Assembly: GCA_019059635.1 (NCBI GenBank)
Contig: JAGVRJ010000009.1
Location: 496,001-560,000 of the forward strand
DNA from: Proales similis
Taxonomy: Eukaryota; Rotifera; Eurotatoria; Ploima; Proalidae
DNA: 64,000 nucleotides
Reading direction: 5' to 3'
The translations under genes and the position numbers were made by a program. Shown here one piece after another: positions 38,114 to 48,251 of the stretch (positions are counted from its first letter, which is position 1; each line of letters opens with the position of its first letter). Under the pieces are notes generated by a model. The model was not told the origin of the DNA. It made no database searches and saw only the letters and a list, made by a program, of their open reading frames with translations.

Positions 38114-41100
38114 TTGATTACCATCTAGATGTGTACATTGTTCGCCTGGTGCAAAGTTATTTCGCACTTCCTTGTGTGTTTGTTCTAGAATCAGGCCACG
38201 AGCATCATTCAGGCGGTGCTTGTCTCAGAGATGGGAAACGAAGGAGGACGAAGGAAAATAAAAAAAAAAATCCGCAAAGAGAGAAGGCCGCCTAAAAGTG
38301 CGGTCGCTCGCATGTGTGTGTGTGAATGGAAAGTGAGAGAAAACAACAGTTAAAGCGGGTAGCCATTCAAACTCGCAAACAAATCGTGTGCTTAATTCCG
38401 TAAGAAAATAAGTGCCCGAGACCAATGTGGTGCTTAAAAACCGACTGCCTGTTTAGGTCGAGGCACCCATTAGCGGGCAGGATACAAGTTGAAGAAGAGC
38501 GAAAAACAAATGGAAATCAAGAGGCCACAGCAATTAGAATCAAATTAAATGAACTTGGCTTAGCGAAGCCGACTCGAACGGGAAACAAGCAAAATGCCTA
38601 AAGTTGAACAGAATTAACCGGCTTCCGTCCAATGATTACTAAAATCTTTCGCAATAATTAAGCCGCGCGGCATTCACTTCCTCGCCAGTTCATCTCTCTA
38701 GGCGAGATTCTTGTTGTTCAATTTGATTAACAACAATTAGCCTCCGAGTTGAATATGAGATAATGTGCAACGGAAGTCCATTTCGTGCTCGTGGTTCGTG
38801 GTTGTCGTCGCCGCAGTCGTCTTGCTTATTCTTGACGCTGAAAATAGCACGGGCCTGAGACAAGTGCACATGCCCAAGGAAAGCAAGTGAAGCAGTATGT
38901 GTTTAACAAAAGCAACACACAACAACCCAAAGAATAGGCAACAATGGACAAAGTTTTGCCCGAAAACTCTAAGGTCTCTGTTGACTGCGGTCGGAGCAAG
39001 TGAATTCTGAAGCTGAACTAAGAGTGAGGGAGAATAGCCCGGCCTGGCTACGCGTCTCAAACTCTGATGATTAATGGATATTTATTAATAGACGCGCAGT
39101 CTTCATGGCTTTGGCAGCGGCGACGAATTAATTCAAAATCGAGTAAAGAAACAGAAGCTAGAGGAGAAAGAAAGAGAACAACAAATGAAAAAAAAGGAAA
39201 AGAAGAAGATTGATTGTGAATTGCCCAAATGGGACATTAGACGCATTTGTTTAAAAACGCCGCTTGGAGCGATGCGCGTTTGATTGAATTATTGCCCAAT
39301 CCACGGTTGAGTGGAAGGCAGGCAGACGACCTGCCGAGTTAATCATTAATTCTCATCCAGTTTCATTCGCTCTCACACACGGCGGCGACAAACACACGAG
39401 CAGATTGTTTCTTCCTGCTGATTGAGTGGACAATCGAATGGAACCGCTCGAGCACCTGATCCGAGGCAAATGTGTGAGCGTCCAACTCTCAACAGTGTTC
39501 TTTGTTTCATTTATTCTTGGCGTCGTCTGTTTGTTCAAGCGCCCGTCACACTAGAAGTGATTTTGATAGACAAACACAAGCGCTCATGCGACTCGGAGAG
39601 CACTGGAAGTAGCGTTGAAAGTTGTTGACAAACTCGTCGAAACGAGCAGCGAGAAACAATAATACAAGAAACGAAATCTCTCTCTCTCTTTGTGGCTCAT
39701 TCAAGTTGACGAGTGACTGGCCAGATTATTTTAGTGCTTGTCAAACAATGAGAATCTTAATCACTGCCTCGCAAGCGAAGAATAGAAAGAAAGTTTAATT
39801 TCAATCAAACTCGAGATGAAACAAGCAGAAGACGCGAGGCCACACGAACAAAGACACAAGCAAGAGAGAGAGAGGGGGATAGCAGCAAAGAGCGAGCAGG
39901 CAGATAGAAGAATAATGAAAAAGAGGCTCCGATTTCAAAACATAGAACATTGCGCCAATGACAAGCCGCAGCTGACCATGAGAGCTGCTTTAAACTCTCA
40001 GAATTGTGGGGACAAGTGATCGCTCTACTCGACTAGAACGAAGCGAAATGTGATCTAGAGTAAACAGAATAATAAAAATATTATTAATCGGCATGAGAGG
40101 TAGATGGGCGAGAGAAATTGAAAACGGACCGAAATCCACTCGTCTCCTTCTTCGAGGAGATTTCTTCCTCGTTTTCAACACATGTAAATTGCATTGTCAA
40201 TATTGACCTGTCGACAGCAAACACACACAGGCCGTGTACGGCCGGCCGGTTTTAAAGATAAGCCGCCGAACTGTTAGACTAGCTTCCTATTAAAAGTTTG
40301 CTGACTTGAGCGCTTTGTTAGAGGCCGAAAACATTCGCGTTCTTTTTTATGGCGTCTTTAATGTCGATGTGTGGTGACATGGAGCGGCATTGGCTTGAAC
40401 TTTTGGACTCAAATCGCCTCCCGCATCGAGAATAAATAAAATGAGAGGGGAAGGTAGAGAAAATATTCGATGCCAAACTAATTAATGCTTCCAGGTTAGA
40501 ACTGCAATTCTCCGCTATTCGCATAGCCCCACGCTCCGCACAAACAATCACAGCACACACACACATGGACCTATCGAATGGCCTTGTGAAAGGAATGGAG
40601 CGGTTCACTGAGCTGTAGTTTGTTTGTTTGTTTGCTTGCCTGCTTCTTTTTTTTTACTACACACGCAGGCAAGGTGAATTGCTGGCTTGCACTCGAATGG
40701 TGAACATCAGCAGGCCTCGTTTGAATATTAATTGTTTACGTTCGGAATTAATGACTGACCGGACTGGCATGCAAGCGCGCGTTAATGCGGGCCAGTACTA
40801 ATGTCAAAAAATAGAAATCATTAATGCGAATAGATGGCTTCGATGTCCGATCGAGTTGGCGAAATTAAGAAAACGAGTTGACAGAGTAGCTTGAGGTATG
40901 AAAGAGGCAGGTGGGCCGGCAACGAGCAGACCAAGACGAGGAGAAGAAGAAAATGGGCAGCAAAGATGAACTCAAACGCAAAAGAGGCCGAACAGGCGAA
41001 TCTTTATTAAATTGAGACGAGCGACGACGGATGGCCAAGTCGCATATAAAATGAGCTAATCGTGGCTCGAGAACAATTAAATCGTCTGAACGTGCGCCGC

Positions 41101-42037
41101 GCGGTCATGCTCTCAAATTCGAATAGAAAGTGATTATATTAGTAATAAATGGCTAATGGTGGCGGCGGCCGCGGTTGTCGCCACCGTGGTGGTGGGGCCG
41201 ACCGGACTCTGGCCGTCGTTGTATTACATTAGCCGCCGCGCGAATTGGACAACTCTGCAAACGTGATCACATTAGTCGTCAGCTTCTCGTCATCATGTGG
41301 CGAATGGCGCGTGTGTTGCGAGTCGACCGGACATCGGCGTCTTTCAAGTTTAGACTCCGGCCGCGCTCTGTCGTTTCTTTATTACTTTTTGGCGAGCACG
41401 TTGTGGTGGCGAAATGTGCCAGAAAGAAAAATATTTATTAATTACATGGGCTAAAAAAACACTCGAACAAAGCGGCATATTTTTTTTGGCTTTATCTAAA
41501 GCACAATTGGATTAGAAACTTGTGTTTAATTGAGATCTAATCATCTAAGCTAATCTGTAGAGGTTTGTTGGATAGGCGCCGCCTCTTCTTCTAAAATGCA
41601 CACTTCAAGTGCGCTGGTTGTCAGCGGCCTCCCAGCTGAATAGACTCTTCTAAGGTACACAAATGACAGAAGAGAAATACAAGCAGTTTATCATACTTTA
41701 TAGACCTTCACGCTCGTGTTTAAACTAAAACAAAGAGATAAGCGACTTGAATGCTGGTCCGAGACAGGCTCAATTGTAGGTCGTTTTGTTGCTGCGGCAC
41801 TTGAGAGCTTTATCTAAATGCCAAATTAAATATTGTCATGCCGCAAACAAGCTTAGCCTCGCTCGCTCTCTGATCGATCGTCGACGGCGTCATGTGTCCG
41901 AAATAGATTACGCCGCTCATGTATGTCACACAGCCTGTGTCAAAAGTCGGCGCACACGTGAAAGAATGAGCGCCGGTCCAGCGTTGAGTAAACACACGCG
42001 AGGAACAATGAGCTCCAAAAAAGATTGATTCTGACGT

Positions 42038-42061
42038 CCCTCTCTCTCTCTCTCTCTCTCT
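42038..42061. repeat. (CT)n simple repeat
   Basis: Eleven to twelve CT units without interruption. Confidence 0.9.
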
Positions 42062-42335
42062 GGACTGTCCCGGTGCGTGGACTCTCTAATTCTGAACAAG
42101 GGCCTCTTGTTCTCTACTTATTACGATCGAATAAACTGATAGAATCTCTTCCGCGTGTCAATCACGATTTCCTAACTAGCCTGCGTTAAAACAAGGCCCC
42201 TGCCACTCTGATCTCAATCTAATCGAACCCAAGCGACAGGTATTTTCCAATTCGACGATTCTCAAGGGTCCAATCAGCTGTAAAGAGACAGCACATCAAA
42301 GTTAAAACAACGGTCAGTCTGATTTCTAATGGCTC

Positions 42336-42341
42336 AGTTTA
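42336..42341 (-). terminator. AATAAA poly(A) signal of the Tyr/Lys/Asp-rich gene
   Basis: TTTATT on the plus strand, 46 nt past the stop codon of the minus-strand gene. Confidence 0.6.
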
Positions 42342-42386
42342 TTCTTGTTATTTCATTCTTAATAAAAAGTCTCAATCATCGAGCGT

Positions 42387-42854
42387 CTAATAATAGTATT
42401 TCTTTCGATAGCCATCATCGTCATCGTCGTCGTACTTTCGGTGTTTATACTTGCGGTGATAGGGCTTGTAGTGGTAGTCGTCGTCGTCGTCGTCATACGG
42501 CTTCTTGTACCTGTAGCCGTCGTCGTATTTGGACGATTTGTACTTTTTGTAGGTTTTCACGTAGACAGGCACATACTTGAACTTGTACGGCTTTTCATAG
42601 TCGTCGTCATCGTCGTCGTACTTTTTCCTGTAGCTGCCCATCTCGTACTTTTCCTTGTAGTCATCTTTTTTGTACTCGTCCTTCTTCTTGTAGTCGTCCT
42701 TCTTGTACTCGCTCTTCTCGTCCGCGTAGTCCTTTTTGTAGCTCGACGAAGTGCTCGTCTCGTATGATGAATCTTTGTAGCTTCGGGCCACTTTGCTGCT
42801 TGCCAGCTGCAGCAAGCAAAAACTGGCCACAATAAGCGCGATCTGTTTGTTCAT
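42387..42854 (-). CDS. Secreted Tyr/Lys/Asp-rich repeat protein, no recognised family
   Basis: A 155-residue intronless gene. The start at ATG 42854 gives a clean signal peptide (MNKQIALIVASFCLLQLASS). The mature part is almost only Tyr, Lys, Asp with some Glu, Arg, His and Ser. An N-terminal half has KKDDYK/KKDEYK units; the C-terminal half has three blocks in which a Tyr is followed by exactly six Asp (YDDDDDDY, YDDDDDDY, YDDDDDDG), each next to KP or RK tyrosine clusters such as YKFKYVPVYVKTYKKYK. Such composition is known for cuticle, byssal-adhesive or mineral-binding proteins, where Asp binds cations and Tyr may be oxidised for cross-linking; here that is inference. No Cys, so no disulfides in the mature protein. 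A TATA box lies 59 nt upstream, consistent with strong tissue-specific expression. Confidence 0.85.
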   Translation of the reverse strand: MNKQIALIVASFCLLQLASSKVARSYKDSSYETSTSSSYKKDYADEKSEYKKDDYKKKDEYKKDDYKEKYEMGSYRKKYDDDDDDYEKPYKFKYVPVYVKTYKKYKSSKYDDGYRYKKPYDDDDDDYHYKPYHRKYKHRKYDDDDDDGYRKKYYY

Positions 42855-42912
42855 TTTGATTTTTGCTTCTTTTTCCGCCACCGATCCCTAAAGTTTAAAG
42901 CCAATCGCTGCT

Positions 42913-42920
42913 ATTTATAG
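42913..42920 (-). promoter_or_regulatory. TATA box of the Tyr/Lys/Asp-rich gene
   Basis: Minus-strand TATAAATA, about 59 nt 5' of the ATG, leaving room for a short 5' UTR of roughly 30 nt. Confidence 0.6.
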
Positions 42921-43001
42921 TGAGCGCTTGCGAACGAGAACAAAACATCAGCCAAAGGTCGGTTAAATAGCCCCGGCGCTCACCGGAGCAAGACGCTTTA
43001 T

Positions 43002-43667
43002 TCATTCAACCAGGTGCAGAGCGAATTTAGAATACGATTGGCGAACAGGGCCCAAAATCAACGCGGCCACACTGTTCACGTTGACTCGAACATTGTCCCA
43101 CAAGAATGTTAGCTCGCCCTTGTCTTGCTGACCTGTTTCGGCGCACAGATAAGGATCACAACTCATACGAATTGTCTCCGCTGGCCTGCAGCAAGTTCAT
43201 TTAAAGCTCACTTTTATCGGTGTAGATTGATCGTTGAATTACATTTGGGAGGTCGATTCTAATCGCAGTCGAATAGAGCACTGACTCGAAAAGGTTATTG
43301 TGAACTCGAGCTCGTTTGAACTCTTTAAGTTTATTTGCCACAATCTGACGCCTTGAATTTGCTGGTCGTTTTCTGCTTGATTTGAATTTTCAAAGTAAAA
43401 GTGAAAAAACCTGAGCGGTAGACAAACGCACAAACCTGAAAGTGAGCCAACCTCAGCGTAAATGCGTTCGATCGATGAGCTCGGGTGGACGTCTTTTACA
43501 AGTTTAGAAGGATTCAGGTCAATAACGAATAAAGAGGAAAGCTTGATACCAAGTGCGCGAACGCTTTCAAGTCCTAGCTGGACTCTTATCTCATCGAGTG
43601 AAATTACCGAGTCCATCAGACCATTAGACAGTTTTTGGTTCTCACCGAGTATTTCCTGCTCGTTCAT
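43002..43667 (-). CDS. Unknown 182-residue protein, 3 exons
   Basis: Exons 43667-43436, 43375-43243 and 43185-43002 join in phase from MNEQEILGENQKLSNGLMDS to SYSKFALHLVE. Both introns are about 60 nt with good acceptors (aatcaag, gctgcag). I do not recognise the family. The protein is soluble, without signal peptide or membrane span; the last two exons look like beta strands (LWQINLKSSNELEFTITFSS, GELTFLWDNVRVNVNSVAAL). The third exon was found from splice phase and is not part of the first exon's open frame. A poly(A) signal overlaps the stop (TGAATAAA). It lies 135 nt downstream of the mL23 gene on the same strand. An AG 8 nt before the ATG could be a splice acceptor. Confidence 0.7.
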
Positions 43668-43758
43668 TGCCGAGCTAAGCAGAGCGAGTTAAAAATCACA
43701 GAGAACGAGAAACTTGTGCAAATGTGATCATCATGGCGCTCATTTCGGTTCAAGTCGA

Positions 43759-43764
43759 AACTTT
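43759..43764 (-). terminator. AATAAA poly(A) signal of the mL23 gene
   Basis: Plus-strand TTTATT 38 nt past the mL23 stop. Confidence 0.55.
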
Positions 43765-43801
43765 ATTTTTTATGACAATCAAATGTATCTGAGAAGCATT
43801 T

Positions 43802-44284
43802 TTAAGCGAACCAGCCGCCTATGTCCAGGCGGCGGAGATTTTTATTTTTAGCTTTGTTCTGCATGGCCTCCATGGCGTTGGCTTCGCCGCCTTCGTCGCT
43901 CTTGTCGATCTCGGCGACAATGTCCGGAAACTTGAACTCGGTGTCGCGCAGTTGAACGTAGACAAACTTGCGATCGTCGAGCGGCGGCGACAGTAGCTGC
44001 GGCACGCGTGGATGCTTCATGTACTTGCCACGTTCTATTTCGATGCGCACGTCGAGCACGCGAACGTTGTAGAGCTTTTCCAGATATTGACGCACATCGG
44101 GTGCCGTCATTTGCCAGTGGCACTCGAACTTGACAAAGTCTTTTGGCAGAGGTTTTCGATGCTCGACCATTTTGAGCCAGTACTGGGGCAAAAACAGGCG
44201 GGTCCTTGGATTGCCCGGCTGCCAGAGCGGATTGCGTGGCAGAGGTCTCTCGTGTAAATACTTCAAATAGCCCGGAAACCTCAT
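43802..44284 (-). CDS. MRPL23: Mitochondrial ribosomal protein L23 (mL23/uL23m)
   Basis: An intronless 160-residue protein starting at MRFPGYLKYLHERPLPRN. The blocks QMTAPDVRQYLEKLYNVRVL (fold of the L23 RNA-binding domain), RKFVYVQLRDTEFKFPDIVA and the C-terminal GGWFA match metazoan MRPL23 (IEGIYNVPV.. KVAYVQL..FTFPD..WFGL pattern). It is a large-subunit protein near the peptide exit tunnel of the mitoribosome. The ATG at 44284 is 7 nt after a strong pyrimidine tract and CAG (gttcttctcag|AAGGAGA), so either a 5' UTR intron or trans-splicing is likely. Only 103 nt separate it from the ADAT3 stop upstream. Confidence 0.9.
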   Translation of the reverse strand: MRFPGYLKYLHERPLPRNPLWQPGNPRTRLFLPQYWLKMVEHRKPLPKDFVKFECHWQMTAPDVRQYLEKLYNVRVLDVRIEIERGKYMKHPRVPQLLSPPLDDRKFVYVQLRDTEFKFPDIVAEIDKSDEGGEANAMEAMQNKAKNKNLRRLDIGGWFA

Positions 44285-44386
44285 TCTCCTTCTGAGAAGA
44301 ACGCTCACGCTTAAAACACGAGAATTGATCGGGTTGTCAGGAACGCCACTTCCTTCGCTTTCATCTGGCTCTATTTTAAAACGGGT

Positions 44387-45448
44387 TCAGTTGGAATTGG
44401 ATTTATTTTCGAAAATGAAATTCGGGTGTTTGCCCGGCTCTTGGGTCAAGTGAGATCTAAGATGTCCGTCGAGCTCTTGTTCGAATCCGTTCGCTTCGAA
44501 CACTTCAAAATGATGATTTAAATTGGCTAGGCAGTGAAGTTTTACTTGAGATGCCAGCAAACCGTTCTGGGTTCGTAGCAAGAAGTAAACGCGACTCACT
44601 CGAGCGTGCACAAGTGCCATGGCGCACATGCCGCACGGCTCGTGGGTCAGAAATGCGTGATAGTTGGTTAACAAAAAGTCATTTTTGTCCAACGGCTTTT
44701 CAAACTCGCTTTTGATTCGTTCGTAGTCCAACTCGTGTCTGCCTTCATTCTGCAATTTTTCGCTCAGAAAGTCGGCGAGCTGGTCAGTCGAGCCCTGAGA
44801 GGAATCTTTGAACTCAATGAGATGTCTTTTGGCCACATTGGCAACAGCGTTCATGACCGAATGTTGCAGTGGATGGCGGTCTCTCGAGTCTACTCCGCTC
44901 GCTACCACACAATTGTTTCGCGGGTCGACAACTAGTACGGCAGCGTGCGATTTGAGATGAGAGGCCAGCTCGACCGTGCATCGAGCGTACAAGTCCCAGT
45001 CGAGCAGTTTGGCCTCGTTCTGTCGAAAGTATGAGCCGTCGAGCAGACTCTCCAAATACTTGTCCAAGTGAAACGAGAGCGGCCAAAATGTTTTCGCTAC
45101 ATAGTCGTACTGCTTTCGAGTGAGAACCGAATCGGTGGGCAGCTCGAGCTCGATCAGTTTGTTTACGCACTCTTGAATCTTGGATGAGAGACCTTCAAAT
45201 TTGTCCTTGGCACAAAGGAGCACTTGGAAGCGGTCGGACAGACGCCTCACTCGCTTGTAGCGACTTATGGGCATCGGGTAGACTGTGTTGAGTTGCTGAA
45301 CGAGCCAGGAGAGCTGCTTGCCGTCTGAGATCTCGGCCACCATGAACGTGTTCAGATTGGCCGGCGTTGTTAAATGCATGTCCGACAGTACTGGCAGCCA
45401 TTTTATTATATCCCTGACTTTGAGCCTCTTGCAGGTCGAACTGGTCAT
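44387..45448 (-). CDS. ADAT3: tRNA-specific adenosine deaminase subunit ADAT3 (Tad3)
   Basis: Intronless, 353 residues from ATG 45448. The deaminase zinc site has His196-Ser-Val in HPLQHSVMNAV, where an active deaminase would have HAE; loss of the catalytic Glu is the mark of ADAT3. The two zinc cysteines are in EPCGMCAMALVHARVSRVYF (Cys272, Cys275). With ADAT2 it forms the heterodimer that converts A34 to inosine in tRNA anticodons; ADAT3 is the structural, tRNA-recruiting subunit. The N-terminal domain (about 1-160) is the ADAT3-specific region. No AATAAA lies between its stop and the mL23 start; one AATAAA falls within its last codons. Confidence 0.93.
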   Translation of the reverse strand: MTSSTCKRLKVRDIIKWLPVLSDMHLTTPANLNTFMVAEISDGKQLSWLVQQLNTVYPMPISRYKRVRRLSDRFQVLLCAKDKFEGLSSKIQECVNKLIELELPTDSVLTRKQYDYVAKTFWPLSFHLDKYLESLLDGSYFRQNEAKLLDWDLYARCTVELASHLKSHAAVLVVDPRNNCVVASGVDSRDRHPLQHSVMNAVANVAKRHLIEFKDSSQGSTDQLADFLSEKLQNEGRHELDYERIKSEFEKPLDKNDFLLTNYHAFLTHEPCGMCAMALVHARVSRVYFLLRTQNGLLASQVKLHCLANLNHHFEVFEANGFEQELDGHLRSHLTQEPGKHPNFIFENKSNSN

Positions 45449-45565
45449 CACCTCAGCATCTCGTTGATTATTTAACAAGTTTAATTGCTCGATCGGCCAT
45501 AAATGGCTTCAACACCATTTGGCTAGCGGCTACGAACACGGTTTTAAATGCCAGGGAATCTTGTT

Positions 45566-45571
45566 TTTTAT
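45566..45571 (-). terminator. AATAAA poly(A) signal of the VRK gene
   Basis: Plus-strand TTTATT about 65 nt past the VRK stop and about 115 nt before the ADAT3 start. Confidence 0.5.
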
Positions 45572-45635
45572 TCAAAAAATACGAAAATGTGTTTTGTTTT
45601 AAATGAGATTCTAATCAAATGCTCAAGAACGATAT

Positions 45636-47873
45636 TCACAAGTCTGAGTTGAGACGACGCTTTCTCAAGTAGCTGTCGTCTGTTTGAACGGCCACAGTAC
45701 TGGTGGCAACATTTCGTCTCCTTTTCACGAGTATTTTACCGCCACCGCCCGCGGCTCTCTCCAATGCAAGCGGCGAGTGAATTGGCTGGGCGGCCGCTTT
45801 GGTCTTGGCCACGTGACCCTTGCTGTCGGGCGTCTGGAGTAAACTCTTCGGCGTGTTGGTCAGGTCTCGATTCAGGCCCGAATCATTCTCTATGAATTTG
45901 AACGTACTCGATTAAGCCACAGAAGCGAGCATTAAAGAACTGCGACGCGAGAGATGTGAGGGTGCAGCGCAGACGCAAATGATTTCGATTTATTAATTTC
46001 GTTTCAGCCGAATTTAGAGGAAAAGTCGCTTTAAATTGTTAGTAATTGGTTAGTAATCTTGGCCGATTAGACAGACGACGACGGACGAATTATTTAGTTC
46101 TAACTGAGCTTTTTCATCTTACGTTTAGACCGAGTGATTCTGGCGCTGCCGCTGTCGGCGACCGCAGAAACGGGCAGAATGTCACTGTCACTCTCACAAT
46201 CGTCGTCTAACTCTTTGACTCCTCTGCGCTTGTATCTGAGACTACGCGGAGAGTCGAAATTCTCTTTGCATTCTTTTGGAGCCACAACAGCGGTCGAGAC
46301 CAGCTCGGCATCTTTGCTGTTCTCGTTCAGCTCGCTGATTGCAGTTGAATGCAAGTTTTTACGCGGCCGCTTAAGCTCTTCATTCGAGCGCGATCAGCAA
46401 ATGAACGAAAGAAACAACGAGCAGTGTGACAATCAAAACTAGTTACTTACGCTTCGCTTTATGCTTGGCCATCATTGAATCGTCCTCGATGGTCGAGAGA
46501 CCTTCCACAGCGCCTGCCTTGCTGGGCGCTTTTACTTCCTTGGGCTCGTCGTTTTCAACAGGTTTTCTGGATCTGTTCACTTGTCTCTTGGCGCGCGGCG
46601 TCTCCTCGCATTCCTCGTCCACGGTTGAAATGCTGGCTCCGTTCACCGCTTTGCTCTTCTTGGCCTTTGCCTGAAATAGAGGCGGCAGTGCTCCTCATTT
46701 GTAGTGAATTCATGTTGAAAGCAATTGACAGACTGCTTACCGGTGTGGATTTGGCCGACGCCGTGTCCGTCGCTGAGCTCTTGTTGAGTTGAAGCGAGAA
46801 CTTCTCTGACGACTTGTGGCCGAGCTTGGACAACGTGTCGGTCAGCTTTTCGTGCAGCTTTTTGTACGGCGGTTCCGAGTCAAACTCAAGCTTGTTTACT
46901 TCGTTTAAATAAAATTCAACAAACTGCTTGGTCGCATCTGACACGTGAGCAGCCTTTTCAAACGACTTGCTGACAAACTCCTTAACGTTGGACATTGACT
47001 TTTCTTTGCTCTTTTGTACCGCCTCCTGATTGGTGATCAGATCAATCCAGGGCAGAGTGCCGCTCAGCCAGTGCACAAGGCAGTAGCCGAGAATCTCCAG
47101 ATCCGAGCGTCGATAGACCTGGGCGCCGTTGTGCGCGTCTCGACTTGTGTACTCGATCGTGCCGTTATGGCGACGCTCTGGCTTTGTTTCATACTTTTGA
47201 TGTACGCCTTCTCGTTTAAACCGATAGGCGAGGCCAAAGTCGACCAAATAGCTGAGGCTCTCGCCCTTCAGCATCAGATTGGCGCCTTTTACGTCGCCAT
47301 GCGTGTAGCCGCGCGAGTGGATGTATTCCAGTGCATAGAGCACTTGGTCAGTGACGGCCAACACGCCTGTTTGATTCAGCTTTCCGTTTGCCTCTTTGAA
47401 TATGGAATGGAGATCGCGGTCGTACCGATGCATCACCAGAAAGCGATAATGATTGGTCTTGTGCTCGCACAGGCCAGAGCCAATGTACTTTGGAATGGCA
47501 AGGTGCTTGAGCTGACGCTCACGCATGAAGCTTTTCAGTTCGTCCTCTTTGGCACAGTTCACGTAGAAATGGGTCTCGCAGAACAGCGGGCCGTTGTCTC
47601 TCGGCTCTATTTTGATCACGTGATCGGCCGAGGCGCTCTTTGACCCGCCCTCGATTTTGTAGGCCAAGTAGATGAGACCAAAGCCGCCCTGGCCGATCGG
47701 CTTGCCCAGTATCCATTCGTTTTTTAGCAGATCCTTTACTCGAAAGCCTTCGTCGAACTTTTCCGGCATTTGATAGCCATTCTTTTTCTTCCCTTAAACA
47801 AAAGGCGCCATTCTGAATCAATTGGCACTTGTCTCTGAGCCTTTTGTACGTTACCTCTTGCTTTGGGCGGCAT
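45636..47873 (-). CDS. Vaccinia-related kinase (VRK1/NHK-1 type), 5 exons
   Basis: Exons 47873-47855, 47792-46741, 46670-46451, 46377-46123 and 45889-45636 join in phase to 599 residues. The start MPPKARGKKKNGYQMPEKF resembles VRK1. The kinase domain (about 30-320) has GQGGFG (40-45), the ATP lysine at 67 (HVIKIEPRD), HGDVKGAN (171-178) and DFG (191-193), so it should be active. The 280-residue tail is basic and Ser/Thr rich with bipartite nuclear-signal-like stretches (KRPRK, ARITRSK, ILVKRRR), and ends ATSTVAVQTDDSYLRKRR, like invertebrate NHK-1/ballchen. VRK1 kinases phosphorylate BAF and histones and act in nuclear-envelope breakdown and meiosis. The tail exons were found by splice phase. 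CCAG directly precedes the ATG. Confidence 0.93.
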
Positions 47874-48251
47874 CTGGCCTCTTTGGTTCGAACGACGCTC
47901 TAATTGGCGTTTACTGTGTGCAGAGCTTTCATACTCTTTCTCTCTAGTCGAGAAAGAGCGCGCTCGTATGCATCAATTTTACCGCCCTCCGTACACACGA
48001 GGCGTTGGAATTCTTTTTGTCTTCTCGTCCATTGAGCTCCAATCACCGGGCTGACTAGCCAGTGATCATAACCCGCCAAGCGTTGACTCCAAGCATTTCC
48101 CTGATGTCCCCGCATGGTTCTATGTAGGCCTCGTTTGAGACCTTGATTTCATTTTAATCAGCTCGGCAATCAGCTCGATTTTATTAGAACAATAGAATTT
48201 GATTCGAAACAAATATATCAGCACACAAGTTGGTGATCAGCGTGAGATGGG

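Larger units (their letters stand above)
38114..42386. other. Gene-free interval
   Basis: I see no coding exon with good splice context. It includes a CpG/GC-rich patch at 41158-41240 (GGCGGCGGCCGCGGTTGTCG), AT-rich homeodomain-type words, GATAAG/CTTATC words, and a CT run at 42038-42061. The last part (42336-42341) is the poly(A) region of the minus-strand gene that ends at 42387. It could carry 5' regulatory sequence for the PALS1-type gene. Confidence 0.45.

Noticed and set aside
42441-42767. Val/Leu-rich plus-strand open frame that looks like a membrane protein
   Set aside because: It is the antisense of GAC/GAT and AAG/TAC codons of the Tyr/Lys/Asp-rich gene; the signal peptide, TATA box and poly(A) signal all favour the minus strand.
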